DNA of 64,000 nucleotides from Luteimonas terrae (lineage in GTDB: Bacteria > Pseudomonadota > Gammaproteobacteria > Xanthomonadales > Xanthomonadaceae), in contig NZ_SMTG01000004.1 of the NCBI RefSeq assembly GCF_004358165.1, positions 434,001 through 498,000 of the forward strand. The letters are read 5' to 3'. Positions 8,612 through 17,763 of this stretch are shown one piece after another. The translations under genes and the position numbers were made by a program. The notes below the pieces were generated by a model. The model did not search any database and was not told where the DNA came from. It was given only the letters and a program-made list of their open reading frames with translations. Each line of letters begins with the position of its first letter. The first letter of the stretch is position 1.

Positions 8612-10164
8612 GCCCGGCCGGCGGCCTGCAGCAGGCTGCGGCCGGTCATCTCGGCCGGGGGCGCGATGCCGACGAGGTCGAGAATAGTCGGGGCGAGATC
8701 GCGCAGCGCGCCACCGCCGCGCAGCGGCACGTCGCGGCTGCCGACGTAGACCAGATCGACGGGGCCGACGGTGTGCGAGGTGTGCGGCTCGCCGGTTTCC
8801 GGGTCGCGCATCATCTCGACGTTGCCATGGTCGGCGGTGACCAGCAGTTCGCCGCCCTTTTCGCGCACGACCTCGACGATCTCGCCCACCGCGCGGTCGA
8901 CGGTTTCGACCGCCTTGATCGCCGCCTCCAGCACGCCGGTGTGGCCGACCATGTCGGGATTGGCGAAGTTGCAGATCACCACGTCGAAGCGCTCGTCGCG
9001 CACCGCCTGCATCAGCTGCGCGCAGACTTCCGGCGCGCTCATCTCGGGCTGCAGATCGTAGGTAGCGACCTTGGGGCTGGGCACCAGGATGCGGTCCTCG
9101 CCCGGATACGGGTCTTCGCGACCGCCGCTGAGGAAAAACGTCACGTGCGCGTACTTCTCGGTCTCGGCGATGCGCAGCTGACTCAGGCCATGCGCGCCCA
9201 GCACCTCGCCCAGCGTGTTGGGCAGATTGTCGGGCGCGAACGCGAGCGGCGCCGGCAGGCGCGCGTCGTACTCGGTGAGGCAGACGAAGCGCGCGAGCTG
9301 CGGGCGCCGTGCGTCGAAGCCGTCGAACGCCGGATCGACGAACGCGGCCGTGAGCTGGCGGGCGCGGTCGGCGCGGAAATTCATGAAGACGACGGCATCG
9401 CCATCGGCCATCGGCGCGGCGCCCTCGATGACGGTGGGCAGCACGAACTCGTCGTTCTCGTCGCGCGCGTAGGCCGCCTGCAATGCGCTCACCGCGTCCG
9501 GCGCGTGGTACGGGGACTTGGCCTCGACGATCGCATCCCACGCGGCGCGCACGCGCTCCCAGCGCTTGTCGCGGTCCATCGCGTAGTAACGGCCGGACAC
9601 ACTGGCGACGTGGGCATTGCCGAGAGCGGCGCAGTGGTCCTGCAGCGCACGCAGGCTGGGCTCGGCCGAACGCGGCGGCATGTCGCGGCCGTCGGTGAAG
9701 GCATGCACGGCGACGCGGGCGACGCCGCGTTTCGCGGCCAGGTCGAGCATCGCGGCCAGGTGCGCCTCGTGGCTGTGCACGCCGCCGGGCGACAGCAGCC
9801 CCATGACGTGCAGCGTGCCGCCGTTGCCGCGCACCGCGTCACAGGCGGCCAGCAGTTCGGCGTTGTCGAAGAAGCTGCCGTCCTCGATCGCCGCGTCGAT
9901 GCGGGTCAGGTCCTGGTAGACGATGCGGCCGGCACCGATGTTCATGTGCCCGACTTCGGAATTGCCCATCTGCCCGTCCGGCAGGCCGACGTGACGGCCC
10001 TCGGTGTGGATCAGTGTGGTCGGATGTTCGGCCAGCAGACGGCGCCAGTTGGGCAGGTCGGCGAGCGCCAGGGCATTGTCGCGCGGGTCGTCGCGATGAC
10101 CCCAGCCGTCGAGGATCAGCAGGACGACGGGGCGCGGACGGGGAGAGCTGGCAGCGTGCGGCAC
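8608..10164 (-). CDS. gpmI: 2,3-bisphosphoglycerate-independent phosphoglycerate mutase
   Basis: A glycolytic enzyme interconverting 3- and 2-phosphoglycerate, manganese dependent. From GTG 10164 the protein has 518 residues. The alkaline-phosphatase-type metal site opens with LILDGWG (Asp19), and the phosphorylated serine is Ser69 in GQMGNSEVGH. Later metal-binding blocks (DGRDMPP, TADHGN) are intact. A TACAAT box at 10202-10197 puts the transcript start near 10190. GTG 10164 is therefore a better start than the in-frame TTG at 10185, which would leave only about five leader bases. First gene of the gpmI-envC-ctpA block. Confidence 0.93.
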   Translation of the reverse strand: MPHAASSPRPRPVVLLILDGWGHRDDPRDNALALADLPNWRRLLAEHPTTLIHTEGRHVGLPDGQMGNSEVGHMNIGAGRIVYQDLTRIDAAIEDGSFFDNAELLAACDAVRGNGGTLHVMGLLSPGGVHSHEAHLAAMLDLAAKRGVARVAVHAFTDGRDMPPRSAEPSLRALQDHCAALGNAHVASVSGRYYAMDRDKRWERVRAAWDAIVEAKSPYHAPDAVSALQAAYARDENDEFVLPTVIEGAAPMADGDAVVFMNFRADRARQLTAAFVDPAFDGFDARRPQLARFVCLTEYDARLPAPLAFAPDNLPNTLGEVLGAHGLSQLRIAETEKYAHVTFFLSGGREDPYPGEDRILVPSPKVATYDLQPEMSAPEVCAQLMQAVRDERFDVVICNFANPDMVGHTGVLEAAIKAVETVDRAVGEIVEVVREKGGELLVTADHGNVEMMRDPETGEPHTSHTVGPVDLVYVGSRDVPLRGGGALRDLAPTILDLVGIAPPAEMTGRSLLQAAGRA

Positions 10165-10196
10165 GACGATCGACCCAGTGACCAAAGACAGATGCG

Positions 10197-10202
10197 ATTG
10201 TA
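10197..10202 (-). promoter_or_regulatory. -10 box of gpmI
   Basis: TACAAT on the minus strand, about 33 bases before GTG 10164. The -35 region is not obvious. Confidence 0.4.
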
Positions 10203-10271
10203 GCGAAGCGGGGGCAACCTACCGTCGACGGGCCCCGCGCCCGGTCCGCCACAACTCCAGAGGTCACGGCC

Positions 10272-11009
10272 ATGTCCACCGCCCGCTTCCGCCCCGCCCC
10301 CCTGCTGCTCGCTGCCGCACTCGCCCTGGCCACCGGCGCCGCATTCGCGCAGGAGGACATCTCCAAGGTCAACGGCAGCGTCGACGCCGAGTCGGGCCAG
10401 ACCTACCGTGACCTCAGCACGGTCAACGGCAGCGTGCGCATCGGCGACAACGTCAAGGCGCGCGACGTGGAAACCGTCAACGGCGCGATCCGTGGCGGCG
10501 ATGGCATCCAGGTCGACGACGTGGAGACGGTCAACGGCGGCATCACGCTCGGCGCGCGCGCGCAGGTCAAGTCGTTGAGCACGGTCAACGGCGGCATCCG
10601 CACCGGCACCGGCGCGGTGATCGGCGGCAATGTCGAAAGCGTCAGCGGCGGCATCTTCGTCGACCGCGACGGCCGCATCGACGGTACCGTGTCGACCGTC
10701 AACGGCGCGATCGGTGTCGTCGGCACACAGATCAGCGGCGACGTCAAAACCGTCAATGGCGACATCACCATCGGCAGCGGCTCGCAGGTGCGCGGCAAGA
10801 TCGTCGTCGACAAGCCGTCGTCGGGCTGGTTCCCGGTGTCGATCAACCGCCGCAATCCGCGCGTGATCATCGGACCCGATGCGGTCGTCGACGGCCCGCT
10901 GGAGTTCAAGCGCGAGGTCACGCTGTACGTGCATGCCAGCGCGAGAACCGGCGCGATCAGCGGCGCGACCGCGATCCCCTACGACAGCGCGCGCGCGCCG
11001 CAGGAGTAA
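10272..11009 (+). CDS. Secreted VNG-repeat protein (beta-solenoid-like), unknown function
   Basis: A 245-residue exported protein: a Sec signal peptide ending AAFA (about residue 25), then about eight units of roughly 22 residues, each centred on TVNGSI/TVNGAI/TVNGGI-like cores. This pattern resembles the right-handed beta-solenoid surfaces of DUF4097/bactofilin-like proteins, where each turn ends in a conserved NG. After the repeats come a basic stretch (SINRRNPRVIIGPD) and a beta-rich tail. A good AGAGGT ribosome site precedes ATG 10272. It is divergent from gpmI. The fold call is inference; no enzymatic motif is visible. Confidence 0.75.
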   Translation: MSTARFRPAPLLLAAALALATGAAFAQEDISKVNGSVDAESGQTYRDLSTVNGSVRIGDNVKARDVETVNGAIRGGDGIQVDDVETVNGGITLGARAQVKSLSTVNGGIRTGTGAVIGGNVESVSGGIFVDRDGRIDGTVSTVNGAIGVVGTQISGDVKTVNGDITIGSGSQVRGKIVVDKPSSGWFPVSINRRNPRVIIGPDAVVDGPLEFKREVTLYVHASARTGAISGATAIPYDSARAPQE

Positions 11010-11094
11010 GGGGACCCTCACCCCGACGCGCTAGACGGTCGACACCTCTCCCTGCGGGACCTGATTGATGTGGTGTCTCAGCTGGGCTGCGAGG

Positions 11095-11310
11095 TGTCGC
11101 AATCTGCGCCTTCCCCCGCGCGCGCGGCGTTGGGCCCTTTATGGGTCGAAGGCTGGGATGGGGGCAAGTCGGACGGACGGATGCAATGGCACCGGGCGCG
11201 ATCGCTTTACCGCATTCGCACGCGGCGGGCAGTGCCGCGGCCTGACGGTTCGCCCCCACCAACCCTCCCCCGCAATGCGAGGAAGGGCTTGAGTCGGTCG
11301 CAAGCTGGGA
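11095..11310 (+). repeat. About 200-bp dispersed non-coding repeat, copy 1
   Basis: Much of the 410-base gap between the VNG-repeat gene and the M28 peptidase gene is a repeat also found in reverse orientation at 49022-49215. Shared blocks in order are: CGCAATCTGC, CTTCCCCCGCGCGCG, GGCTGGGATGGGGGCAAG, GCATTCGCACGC or similar, GACGGTTCGCCCCCAC, CAACCCTCC, then GCGAGG. Both copies lack a plausible gene. It is probably a miniature or REP-like element of this genome. Confidence 0.65.
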
Positions 11311-11383
11311 CACGACACTGATCAGGTCCCGAAGGGAAAGGGGCGCAACGGCGTCACCCGACGTATCCCCGCCTGAACGCACG

Positions 11384-11389
11384 TATAGT
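11384..11389 (+). promoter_or_regulatory. -10 box of the M28 peptidase gene
   Basis: TATAGT lies 32 bases before ATG 11421. Confidence 0.35.
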
Positions 11390-11420
11390 GCGGCCTCCAC
11401 GATTGTCCGGAGGTTCCAGG

Positions 11421-13118
11421 ATGCGCAAACCCCTTCTTCTGCTGGCATTGCCGGCTGCTCTGGTGCTCGCCGCGTGCGGCGACAAGAGCGCCGCGCCGGC
11501 TGCGGCCACGCCTGATGCGCAGGCCGCGCACACCTTCTCGCCCGACATCAGCGCCGGCGACTTCGGCGAGATGGTGCGTGTGCTGGCCTCCGACGAGTTC
11601 GAAGGTCGCGCGCCCGGCACCGCCGGTGAAGACAAGACGGTCGAGTACATCAAGGCGCAGTTCGAGCGTATCGGCCTGCAGCCGGGCGGCGACAACAACA
11701 GCTGGTACCAGACGGTGCCGATGATCGAGACCACCGCCGATCCGTCGACGGTGCTGCGCCTGCAGACCAGCACCGGCGCGCGCGAACTGAAGTTCGGCGA
11801 CGAGATGGTGATCGGCACGCGGACCGGACAGGCGAACATCAACGTCGCCGACAGCGAGCTGGTGTTCGTGGGTTACGGCGTCGATGCGCCCGAGCAGAAC
11901 TGGAACGATTACGCCGGCCTCGACCTCAAGGGCAAGACCGTCGTCATGCTGGTCAACGACCCGGGCTTCCACGCCGGCGACGCGACGCTGTTCGACGGCG
12001 AGAAGATGACCTACTACGGTCGCTGGACCTACAAGTTCGAGGAAGCCGCGCGCAAGGGCGCGATCGCCGCGCTGATCATCCACGACACGCCGGGCGCCTC
12101 GTACGGCTGGGACGTGGTCAAGAATTCCTGGTCGGGTGCACAATTCGATCTGCGCGCCGAGGACGATCCGGAACCGCGTCTGCCGGCGCAGGGCTGGATC
12201 ACCGGCGATGTCGCCAAGCAACTGTTCGCCGATGCCGGTCTCGATCTCGACGAACAGATCAAGGCGGCCAACACCCGCGGCTTCAAGCCGGTGTCGCTCA
12301 ATGCCAAGGTCGGCTTCGATCTCAAGAGCACGATCGCCGAGAAGAGCTCGCGCAACGTGGTCGGCATCCTGCCGGGTACCGAGACGCCCGAACAGGGCAT
12401 CCTCTATCTCGCGCACTGGGACCACCTGGGCAAGCACGAGGGCGAGGGCGAGGACACGATCTACAACGGCGCGATCGACAACGCCACCGGCGTGGCCGGC
12501 ATCATCGAGATCGCCGAGAAGTTCGCCACCACCGAGCCCAAGCCGAAGCGCTCGCTGGTGTTCCTGGCGGTCACGCTCGAAGAGTCGGGTCTGCTGGGCA
12601 GCAAGTACTACGTGGCGCAGCCAAGCATCGACCTGGCGCAGACGGTCGGCGTGATCAACCTCGATGCGATGAGCGTCGCCGGTCCGTCGCGTGACTTCGT
12701 CGTGACCGGCAAGGGCAACTCGGAACTCGAGGACATCCTCAAGACCTACGCCGACCAGCAGAACCGCACGCTGGTGGAAGAAGGCAACACGGCCGGCGGT
12801 TTCTACTTCCGCTCCGATCACTTCAATTTCGCCAAGGCCGGCGTGCCGGCGCTGTATGCGAAGGGCGGCAACGATCTCGTCGACGGCGGCACCGCCGGCG
12901 GAAAGGCCGCCACCGACGACTACGCCAAGCGTTATCACCAGCCGAGCGACGAATACAACCCGGACTGGAATCTCGAAGGCGTGGTGCAGGATCTCGAAGC
13001 GCTCTATGGCGTGGGCCGCACGCTCGCCGACGGCGACCAGTGGCCGAACTGGTACGACGGCAACCCGTTCAAGGCCGCGCGCGACCAGATGCGCAGCGAG
13101 GCGGGCGGCGCGCCGTAA
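11421..13118 (+). CDS. M28 family zinc aminopeptidase, lipoprotein
   Basis: An envelope lipoprotein of 565 residues; lipobox VLAAC with Cys19. It has a PA (protease-associated) insert around residues 130-260 and an M28 catalytic domain in the C-terminal half. Zinc-binding and catalytic elements are visible: AHWDHLG (His and Asp), DNATG, LEESGLLGS (catalytic Glu pair), INLDAMS, and RSDHFNF (last His). Family members remove N-terminal residues from peptides outside the cytoplasm. CGGAGGT at 11409-11414 supports ATG 11421 over an upstream in-frame ATG at 11388. A strong terminator follows. Confidence 0.9.
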   Translation: MRKPLLLLALPAALVLAACGDKSAAPAAATPDAQAAHTFSPDISAGDFGEMVRVLASDEFEGRAPGTAGEDKTVEYIKAQFERIGLQPGGDNNSWYQTVPMIETTADPSTVLRLQTSTGARELKFGDEMVIGTRTGQANINVADSELVFVGYGVDAPEQNWNDYAGLDLKGKTVVMLVNDPGFHAGDATLFDGEKMTYYGRWTYKFEEAARKGAIAALIIHDTPGASYGWDVVKNSWSGAQFDLRAEDDPEPRLPAQGWITGDVAKQLFADAGLDLDEQIKAANTRGFKPVSLNAKVGFDLKSTIAEKSSRNVVGILPGTETPEQGILYLAHWDHLGKHEGEGEDTIYNGAIDNATGVAGIIEIAEKFATTEPKPKRSLVFLAVTLEESGLLGSKYYVAQPSIDLAQTVGVINLDAMSVAGPSRDFVVTGKGNSELEDILKTYADQQNRTLVEEGNTAGGFYFRSDHFNFAKAGVPALYAKGGNDLVDGGTAGGKAATDDYAKRYHQPSDEYNPDWNLEGVVQDLEALYGVGRTLADGDQWPNWYDGNPFKAARDQMRSEAGGAP

Positions 13119-13143
13119 GCGCAGCCTGCGAGACGTAATGCAG

Positions 13144-13176
13144 AAGGCGGCGACAGCGATGTCGCCGCCTTTTTTT
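13144..13176 (+). terminator. Rho-independent terminator after M28 peptidase gene
   Basis: AAGGCGGCGAC and GTCGCCGCCTT arms around AGCGAT, followed by seven T. Confidence 0.9.
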
Positions 13177-13214
13177 AATGATGGCTTGCACCGATCGCAG
13201 TGGATTCGCAGCAT

Positions 13215-13323
13215 CCCGTCATTCCAGCGAAAGCTGGAATCCATTTGCTCCGGCGCATTCCCGACGCCGCCAATCCTCTCGCGAAGATCAAAATGGATTC
13301 CGGCTTTCGCCGGAATGACGGGA
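13215..13323. repeat. BIME-like inverted pair of REP palindromes
   Basis: Two palindromes face each other: ATTCCAGC/GCTGGAAT at 13221-13240 and ATTCCGGC/GCCGGAAT at 13297-13316. They are flanked by CCCGTC and GACGGG so that the whole unit is also an inverted repeat. A related unit with ATCCCGG arms lies at 57361-57493. Non-coding. Confidence 0.7.
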
Positions 13324-13396
13324 ACGGAGCGGCTCTACACCGTCCACCCGAACCTCCCATCATGCGATAAGCCCCAAAACCCACCGGAAACACACC

Positions 13397-13792
13397 ATGT
13401 CCCTTTCCACCGCCTACTGGTGCGTCCTGATCGCCGCGCTGCTGCCCTATCTCTGGTTGGCGGTCGCCAAGGCCTCGGCGCCGCGTTACGACAATCGGGA
13501 CCCGCGGGGCTGGGTGGCGCGACAGGAACAGCCCCGGCTGAAGCGTGCGTACAACGCGCACCTCAACGCGCTCGAAGCCTTCGCGCCGTTTGCCGCGGGC
13601 GTGGTGCTCGCGCAGCTCGCGGGCGTGCCGGTCGAACGCATCGCGGGCCTGTCGATTGCGTTCGTCGTGCTGCGTGTGCTGCACGGCGTCGCCTATGTCG
13701 GCGATCTCGCGCTGTTGCGCAGCCTCGCCTGGTTCGGCGCCTTCGGCTGCGTGGTCGCGCTGCTGGCACAGGCGGCGCTGTCGGTCGCATGA
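13397..13792 (+). CDS. MAPEG family membrane protein
   Basis: A 131-residue inner-membrane protein with four hydrophobic helices. It has the MAPEG-type loop between helices 1 and 2 (RQEQPRLKRAYNAHLNALE), where the conserved Asn and Glu face the glutathione or lipid site in characterised members. Bacterial MAPEG proteins are mostly uncharacterised; membrane glutathione transferase or peroxidase activity is the usual guess. Its stop overlaps the start of the HAD gene, so the two are translationally coupled. Confidence 0.85.
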   Translation: MSLSTAYWCVLIAALLPYLWLAVAKASAPRYDNRDPRGWVARQEQPRLKRAYNAHLNALEAFAPFAAGVVLAQLAGVPVERIAGLSIAFVVLRVLHGVAYVGDLALLRSLAWFGAFGCVVALLAQAALSVA

Positions 13793-14436
13793 CCGTCGGT
13801 CCGTCGCCCGACTCGCGCCCGGTGCTGGCCCTGTTCGACTTCGACGGCACCCTCACCACACGCGAGACCTTGCCGGACTTCCTGCGCCTCGCCGCTCCGC
13901 GAGGACGACTGGCGCTGGGCAAGCTGCTGTTTTTCGCGCCGGTGCTGGCCTACAAGGCGAAGCTGTTGCCGGTGCACGTCCTGCGGCGCTGGCTGGTGCG
14001 CTACGTGTTCTCCGGTCTGGGTGTCGCGGATGTCGAGCGCGCGGGCCGTCGCTTCGCGGTCGAAATCCTGCCGGCGTTGATACGCCCGGCCATGCAGGCG
14101 CGCATCGACGCGCACCGCGCACAGGGCGACACCGTCGTCGTGGTATCCGGTGGCTTCGACATCTATCTCGCGCCCTGGTGCGCGGCGCAGGGGATCGAAC
14201 TCGTCTGCGCGTCGCTGGAATCGGTGAACGGACGTCTCACGGGTCGCTACGCCGGGGCGCAGTGCGTGGCGGACGAAAAGGCGCGGCGGGTGCGTGCCCG
14301 TTATGACCTCGCCGCCTATCGCGAGGTGCATGCGCACGGGGATACGCACGAAGACCATGCGCTGCTCGCGCTGGCGCAGGTGGCGACGTATCGCGGCGTC
14401 GCATGGACGGGCGACACCGGCGCTTTCACACGTTGA
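13789..14436 (+). CDS. HAD-IB family phosphatase
   Basis: A 215-residue HAD phosphatase of the SerB-like IB subfamily. Motif I is FDFDGTLT (nucleophile Asp17, acid/base Asp19), motif II VVVSGGFD, then a Lys in DEKARR and the acidic motif HGDTHEDHALL. The last motif has Thr-His between the acids where the family often has Ser/Asp, still compatible with Mg binding. The start is the ATG overlapping the MAPEG stop; the frame is open far upstream but that is inside the M28 gene. Substrate unknown; IB members act on phosphoserine or phospholipid head groups. Confidence 0.85.
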   Translation: MTVGPSPDSRPVLALFDFDGTLTTRETLPDFLRLAAPRGRLALGKLLFFAPVLAYKAKLLPVHVLRRWLVRYVFSGLGVADVERAGRRFAVEILPALIRPAMQARIDAHRAQGDTVVVVSGGFDIYLAPWCAAQGIELVCASLESVNGRLTGRYAGAQCVADEKARRVRARYDLAAYREVHAHGDTHEDHALLALAQVATYRGVAWTGDTGAFTR

Positions 14437-14536
14437 CGTTTCCCTGGCGCGGGTGCGCGTGCAGGCAGACACTGGTCGTGCCTGTCGACGCTCCGACGTG
14501 CAACGATCCACGCCGCCTGGCGACCTTCATGCCCGA

Positions 14537-14575
14537 CAAAGAAAAGCCGCCCGCCCGGGGGAAGGGCGGACGGCA
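14537..14575 (-). terminator. Rho-independent terminator of the PTDP-repeat lipoprotein gene
   Basis: Read leftward: GCCGTCCGCCC and GGGCGGGCGGC arms, then TTTTCTTT. It lies about 95 bases beyond the stop at 14670. Confidence 0.75.
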
Positions 14576-14669
14576 ATAGGACCGGACGGAAAGAGAGTGC
14601 GCTGAAGGCGCTGACGTCGGAAACGTCGGACCGGTCGCGTGAGCTCAGTATTCTTCGATCAACGCCTGA

Positions 14670-14996
14670 TCAGGTGGTCCCGGTCGTGCCCTCACCCTCG
14701 ATCGGCGGCGTGGCGGGCGGCGTCGTGGTGGGATCGGTCGGCGGCTGTGTCGTGGGGTCCGTCGGCGGCGGCATCGTCGGATCAGTCGGGGGCATGCTCG
14801 GATCCGTCGGCGTGGGGCTGGCCGGATCGGTCGGCGGCGGCGTCATCGGATCGAGCGACGGGTCGGCCGGCGGGGTCGCGGGGTCGTTCATCGGCGCCGG
14901 ATCGGTCGGCGGCACATCCGGCGGCGGCGGTTCGTTGCTGCAAGCGGTGAAGGCGAAGGCCATCGCGGCCACCAGCGGGAAAGCAATGCGTCGCAT
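14670..14996 (-). CDS. Small lipoprotein with Pro-Thr-Asp-Pro repeats
   Basis: A 108-residue lipoprotein. Lipobox AFTAC ends the signal peptide at about residue 19; the rest is a low-complexity run of PPTDPT, MTPPPTDP and similar units with no Lys or Arg. AAGGAG eight bases upstream supports ATG 14996. Such proline-rich lipoproteins probably act as extended spacers on the outer membrane or periplasmic face. No domain is recognisable. The repeated codons make the array prone to copy-number change. Confidence 0.8.
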   Translation of the reverse strand: MRRIAFPLVAAMAFAFTACSNEPPPPDVPPTDPAPMNDPATPPADPSLDPMTPPPTDPASPTPTDPSMPPTDPTMPPPTDPTTQPPTDPTTTPPATPPIEGEGTTGTT

Positions 14997-15196
14997 CGGA
15001 AGCTCCTTCTTGGATGTTGGACGCCAGTGTCCCGGTGCTGCCGTAGTGCCCGTGTGGTGCATGCCATTTGATTTCCGTTAGCGGGAGCCATTTTCTGCAG
15101 ATGGTTCAAGGACATGGCGCAGACGTGAATGGCGCGTGCGACCTTCGTCCATGTTCCTATGACGGGGCCGTCACGGTGGATACCTAAGCTTCTCCT

Positions 15197-16498
15197 ATGG
15201 GAATGCGCGAAATGGTTCCGTCTTGCGCTACGTCCGAAGGCGGGGATGCTCGTTGCCGTCTGCTCGCGGCGCGATTCGAGGCGGTGCGCGCGCGTACGGC
15301 GCAACTGGCGGCGCCGATCAGCGCCGAGGACGCGATGGTCCAGAGCATGGACGACGCGAGTCCCACCAAATGGCATCTCGCGCACACCACCTGGTTTTTC
15401 GAACGCTTCGTGCTCGCGGACGCGTCGGACTACCGCGCGTTCGATCCCGCCTGGGACTATCTGTTCAACAGCTACTACCAGGGCGTCGGCCCGATGCATG
15501 CGCGGCCGCATCGCGGCCTGCTGTCGCGCCCGACGCTGGCGCAGGTCATGGACTATCGTGATGCGGTCGACACGCGCATGCGCGCGCGCCTGCAGCGCGG
15601 CGATCTCGAAGCGCGCCTGCTCGACATCGTCGAGCTGGGCCTGCACCACGAGCAGCAGCACCAGGAACTGCTGCTGACCGACATCCAGCACGCGTTCTGG
15701 TCCAACCCGCTGCAGCCCGCGTATCGCGACGACCTTTCGCATGCACGCGGCGAAGCGACGGCCCTGCGCTGGATCGCGCGCCCCGAAACGATCGCCGAGG
15801 TCGGCCATGCCGCCTGGCCGGGCCGCGACGGGTTCGCCTACGACAACGAGTCGCCGCGTCATCGCGTGCTGGTGCCCGCGCATGCGCTCGCGAGCCGCCC
15901 GGTCACCAATGCCGAGTTCGCGGCCTTCATCGCCGATGGTGGCTATCGCACCGCCGGTCTGTGGCTGAGCGCCGGCTGGGACGTGGTGCGGTCACGCGGC
16001 TGGAACCGTCCGTTGTACTGGGACGAGGCCTGCGTCCGCGCGTTCTCGCTGGGCGGCTGGGCCGCGCTCGACCCCGATGCGCCGGTCTGCCATCTGAGCT
16101 ATTACGAGGCCGATGCCTTCGCACGCTGGGCCGGTGCGCGCCTGCCGACCGAGTTCGAGTGGGAGCAGGCCGCCGCGTCGCTGCCGGTCGACGGCAACTT
16201 CGTCGACAGCGGTCGCCTGCGTCCCGGTGCGCCCGCAACCACGTCCGCCGGCCTCCAGCAGATGTTCGGCGACGTCTGGGAATGGACCTCGAGCGCCTAC
16301 ACCGCCTATCCGGGGTATCGCCCGTGGCCGGGCACGCTGGGCGAATACAACGGCAAGTTCATGGATGCCCAGTGGGTGTTGCGCGGTGGCAGCTGCGCGA
16401 CGTCGGCCGACCATGCGCGCGCCAGCTACCGCAACTTCTTTCCCTCCGATGCGCGCTGGCAGTTCGCCGGCCTGCGACTGGCCAAGGATTCCGCATGA
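15197..16498 (+). CDS. egtB: Ergothioneine synthase EgtB (sulfoxide synthase)
   Basis: A non-haem iron enzyme that joins trimethyl-histidine to a thiol donor and oxygen in ergothioneine synthesis. The N-terminal DinB-like domain holds the iron ligands: HLAH (His60, His63) and HHEQQH (His150-His155). The C-terminal half is an FGE-sulfatase fold with DVWEWTSS and LRGGSCATS. Length of 433 residues is normal. ATG 15197 and ATG 15203 are both possible starts. It overlaps egtD by ATGA. No egtA, egtC or egtE is present, as is common in proteobacterial egtBD clusters that use cysteine directly. Confidence 0.93.
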   Translation: MGMREMVPSCATSEGGDARCRLLAARFEAVRARTAQLAAPISAEDAMVQSMDDASPTKWHLAHTTWFFERFVLADASDYRAFDPAWDYLFNSYYQGVGPMHARPHRGLLSRPTLAQVMDYRDAVDTRMRARLQRGDLEARLLDIVELGLHHEQQHQELLLTDIQHAFWSNPLQPAYRDDLSHARGEATALRWIARPETIAEVGHAAWPGRDGFAYDNESPRHRVLVPAHALASRPVTNAEFAAFIADGGYRTAGLWLSAGWDVVRSRGWNRPLYWDEACVRAFSLGGWAALDPDAPVCHLSYYEADAFARWAGARLPTEFEWEQAAASLPVDGNFVDSGRLRPGAPATTSAGLQQMFGDVWEWTSSAYTAYPGYRPWPGTLGEYNGKFMDAQWVLRGGSCATSADHARASYRNFFPSDARWQFAGLRLAKDSA

Positions 16499-17478
16499 AT
16501 GCCGCCCTCGCCCGTGCCCGCGCACAGGCCGCGCTGACCGATCTGCGCCCGCAACCCGACGACATCACCGCCGACGCGGTGGCCGGCCTGTCACGCGCGC
16601 CGAAGACGTTGCCGTCCAAGTACTTCTACGACGCCGAAGGCTCGCGGCTGTTCGAGGCGATCACGCGACAGCCCGAGTACTACCTCACCCGCGTCGAGCT
16701 GGCGCTGCTCGAAGCACGCATGCCGTCGATCGCGCAGGCGGTCGGCAACGACGTGCACGTCGTCGAGTTCGGCAGCGGCAGCGGCCGCAAGACCGAGCTG
16801 CTGCTCGAAGGCCTCGCGAACCCGGTCGCCTACACGCCGATCGAGATTTCGCGGACCGCGCTGATGGACAGCGTGACGCGCCTCGGCCAGCACTTCCCCG
16901 ACGTGCAGATGCTGCCGGTCTGCGCCGACTTCACCCGGCCGGTGCCGCTGCCCGCGGCGGCGCTGCGTGCGCGTCGCACGCTGGTGTTCTTTCCCGGCTC
17001 CACCCTGGGCAACTTCTCCGGCGAGGACGCCATCCGCCTGCTGGCTTCGATGCGGGACACGATGGGCACCAACGGCTGCGCGCTGATCGGCATCGACCTG
17101 GACAAGGACCCGTCGGTCATTGAAGCGGCCTACAACGATCTGGCGGGCGTCACCGCGGCTTTCACCCTGAACCTGCTCGCGCGCCTCAACCACGAGATCG
17201 GCAGCGACTTCGATCTCGAAGCCTTCCATCACAAGGCGGTGTATGCGCGCGAACGCATGCGTATCGAGACCACGCTGGTCAGCGATCGTGCGCAGTCGGT
17301 ACGGATCGGCGCGCGCAGCTTCGCGTTCGAAGCCGGCGAGGCGATGCACGTCGAGGTCAGCCAGAAGTACACCGATGCCTCGTTCGCGGCGCTCGCCGCG
17401 CAGGCCGGCCTGCGGGTGACGCACGGCTGGAACGATGCGCGCGACTGCTTCGGCCTGCGTCTGCTGCAGCCCGCCTGA
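16495..17478 (+). CDS. egtD: L-histidine N(alpha)-methyltransferase EgtD
   Basis: Methylates histidine three times with SAM to give hercynine, the first step of ergothioneine synthesis. The 327-residue protein has the family N-terminus LPSKYFYDAEGSRLFE, the SAM motif VEFGSGSGRK (near residue 88), FFPGSTLGNF, and the C-terminal MHVEVSQKY block. The start ATG overlaps the egtB stop, so the pair is coupled. Product supply to EgtB is direct. Confidence 0.94.
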   Translation: MNAALARARAQAALTDLRPQPDDITADAVAGLSRAPKTLPSKYFYDAEGSRLFEAITRQPEYYLTRVELALLEARMPSIAQAVGNDVHVVEFGSGSGRKTELLLEGLANPVAYTPIEISRTALMDSVTRLGQHFPDVQMLPVCADFTRPVPLPAAALRARRTLVFFPGSTLGNFSGEDAIRLLASMRDTMGTNGCALIGIDLDKDPSVIEAAYNDLAGVTAAFTLNLLARLNHEIGSDFDLEAFHHKAVYARERMRIETTLVSDRAQSVRIGARSFAFEAGEAMHVEVSQKYTDASFAALAAQAGLRVTHGWNDARDCFGLRLLQPA

Positions 17479-17480
17479 GC

Positions 17481-17747
17481 ATGACCGACGACGCGGCGAT
17501 CGCCGCGGACATCCGCCTGCTGCTGTCCGATCGCGCACCGGATGCGTCGATCTGCCCGTCGGAAGTCGCCCGCCGCCTGTGGCCCGACGATGCGTGGCGC
17601 GATGTGATGCCCGACGTGCGGCGGGTCGCGGTGCGGCTCGCGGAGATCGGCGTCATCCGCATCACCCAATCGGACGCCGAACTCGATCCGGGCGCGCCGA
17701 TGACCGGGCCGATCCGTCTGCGTCGCGGGCCGCGCTGGCTCGACTGA
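17481..17747 (+). CDS. DUF3253 family protein
   Basis: A small 88-residue cytoplasmic protein matching the DUF3253 pattern: a winged-helix-like fold with PSEVARRLWPDDAWRDVMPDVR followed by GVIRITQ and a C-terminal GPIRLRRGPRW. Starts three bases after the egtD stop, so it is in the same operon. Function unknown; the placement with ergothioneine genes is suggestive only. Confidence 0.8.
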   Translation: MTDDAAIAADIRLLLSDRAPDASICPSEVARRLWPDDAWRDVMPDVRRVAVRLAEIGVIRITQSDAELDPGAPMTGPIRLRRGPRWLD

Positions 17748-17763
17748 CGCCGGCGCACGTATC

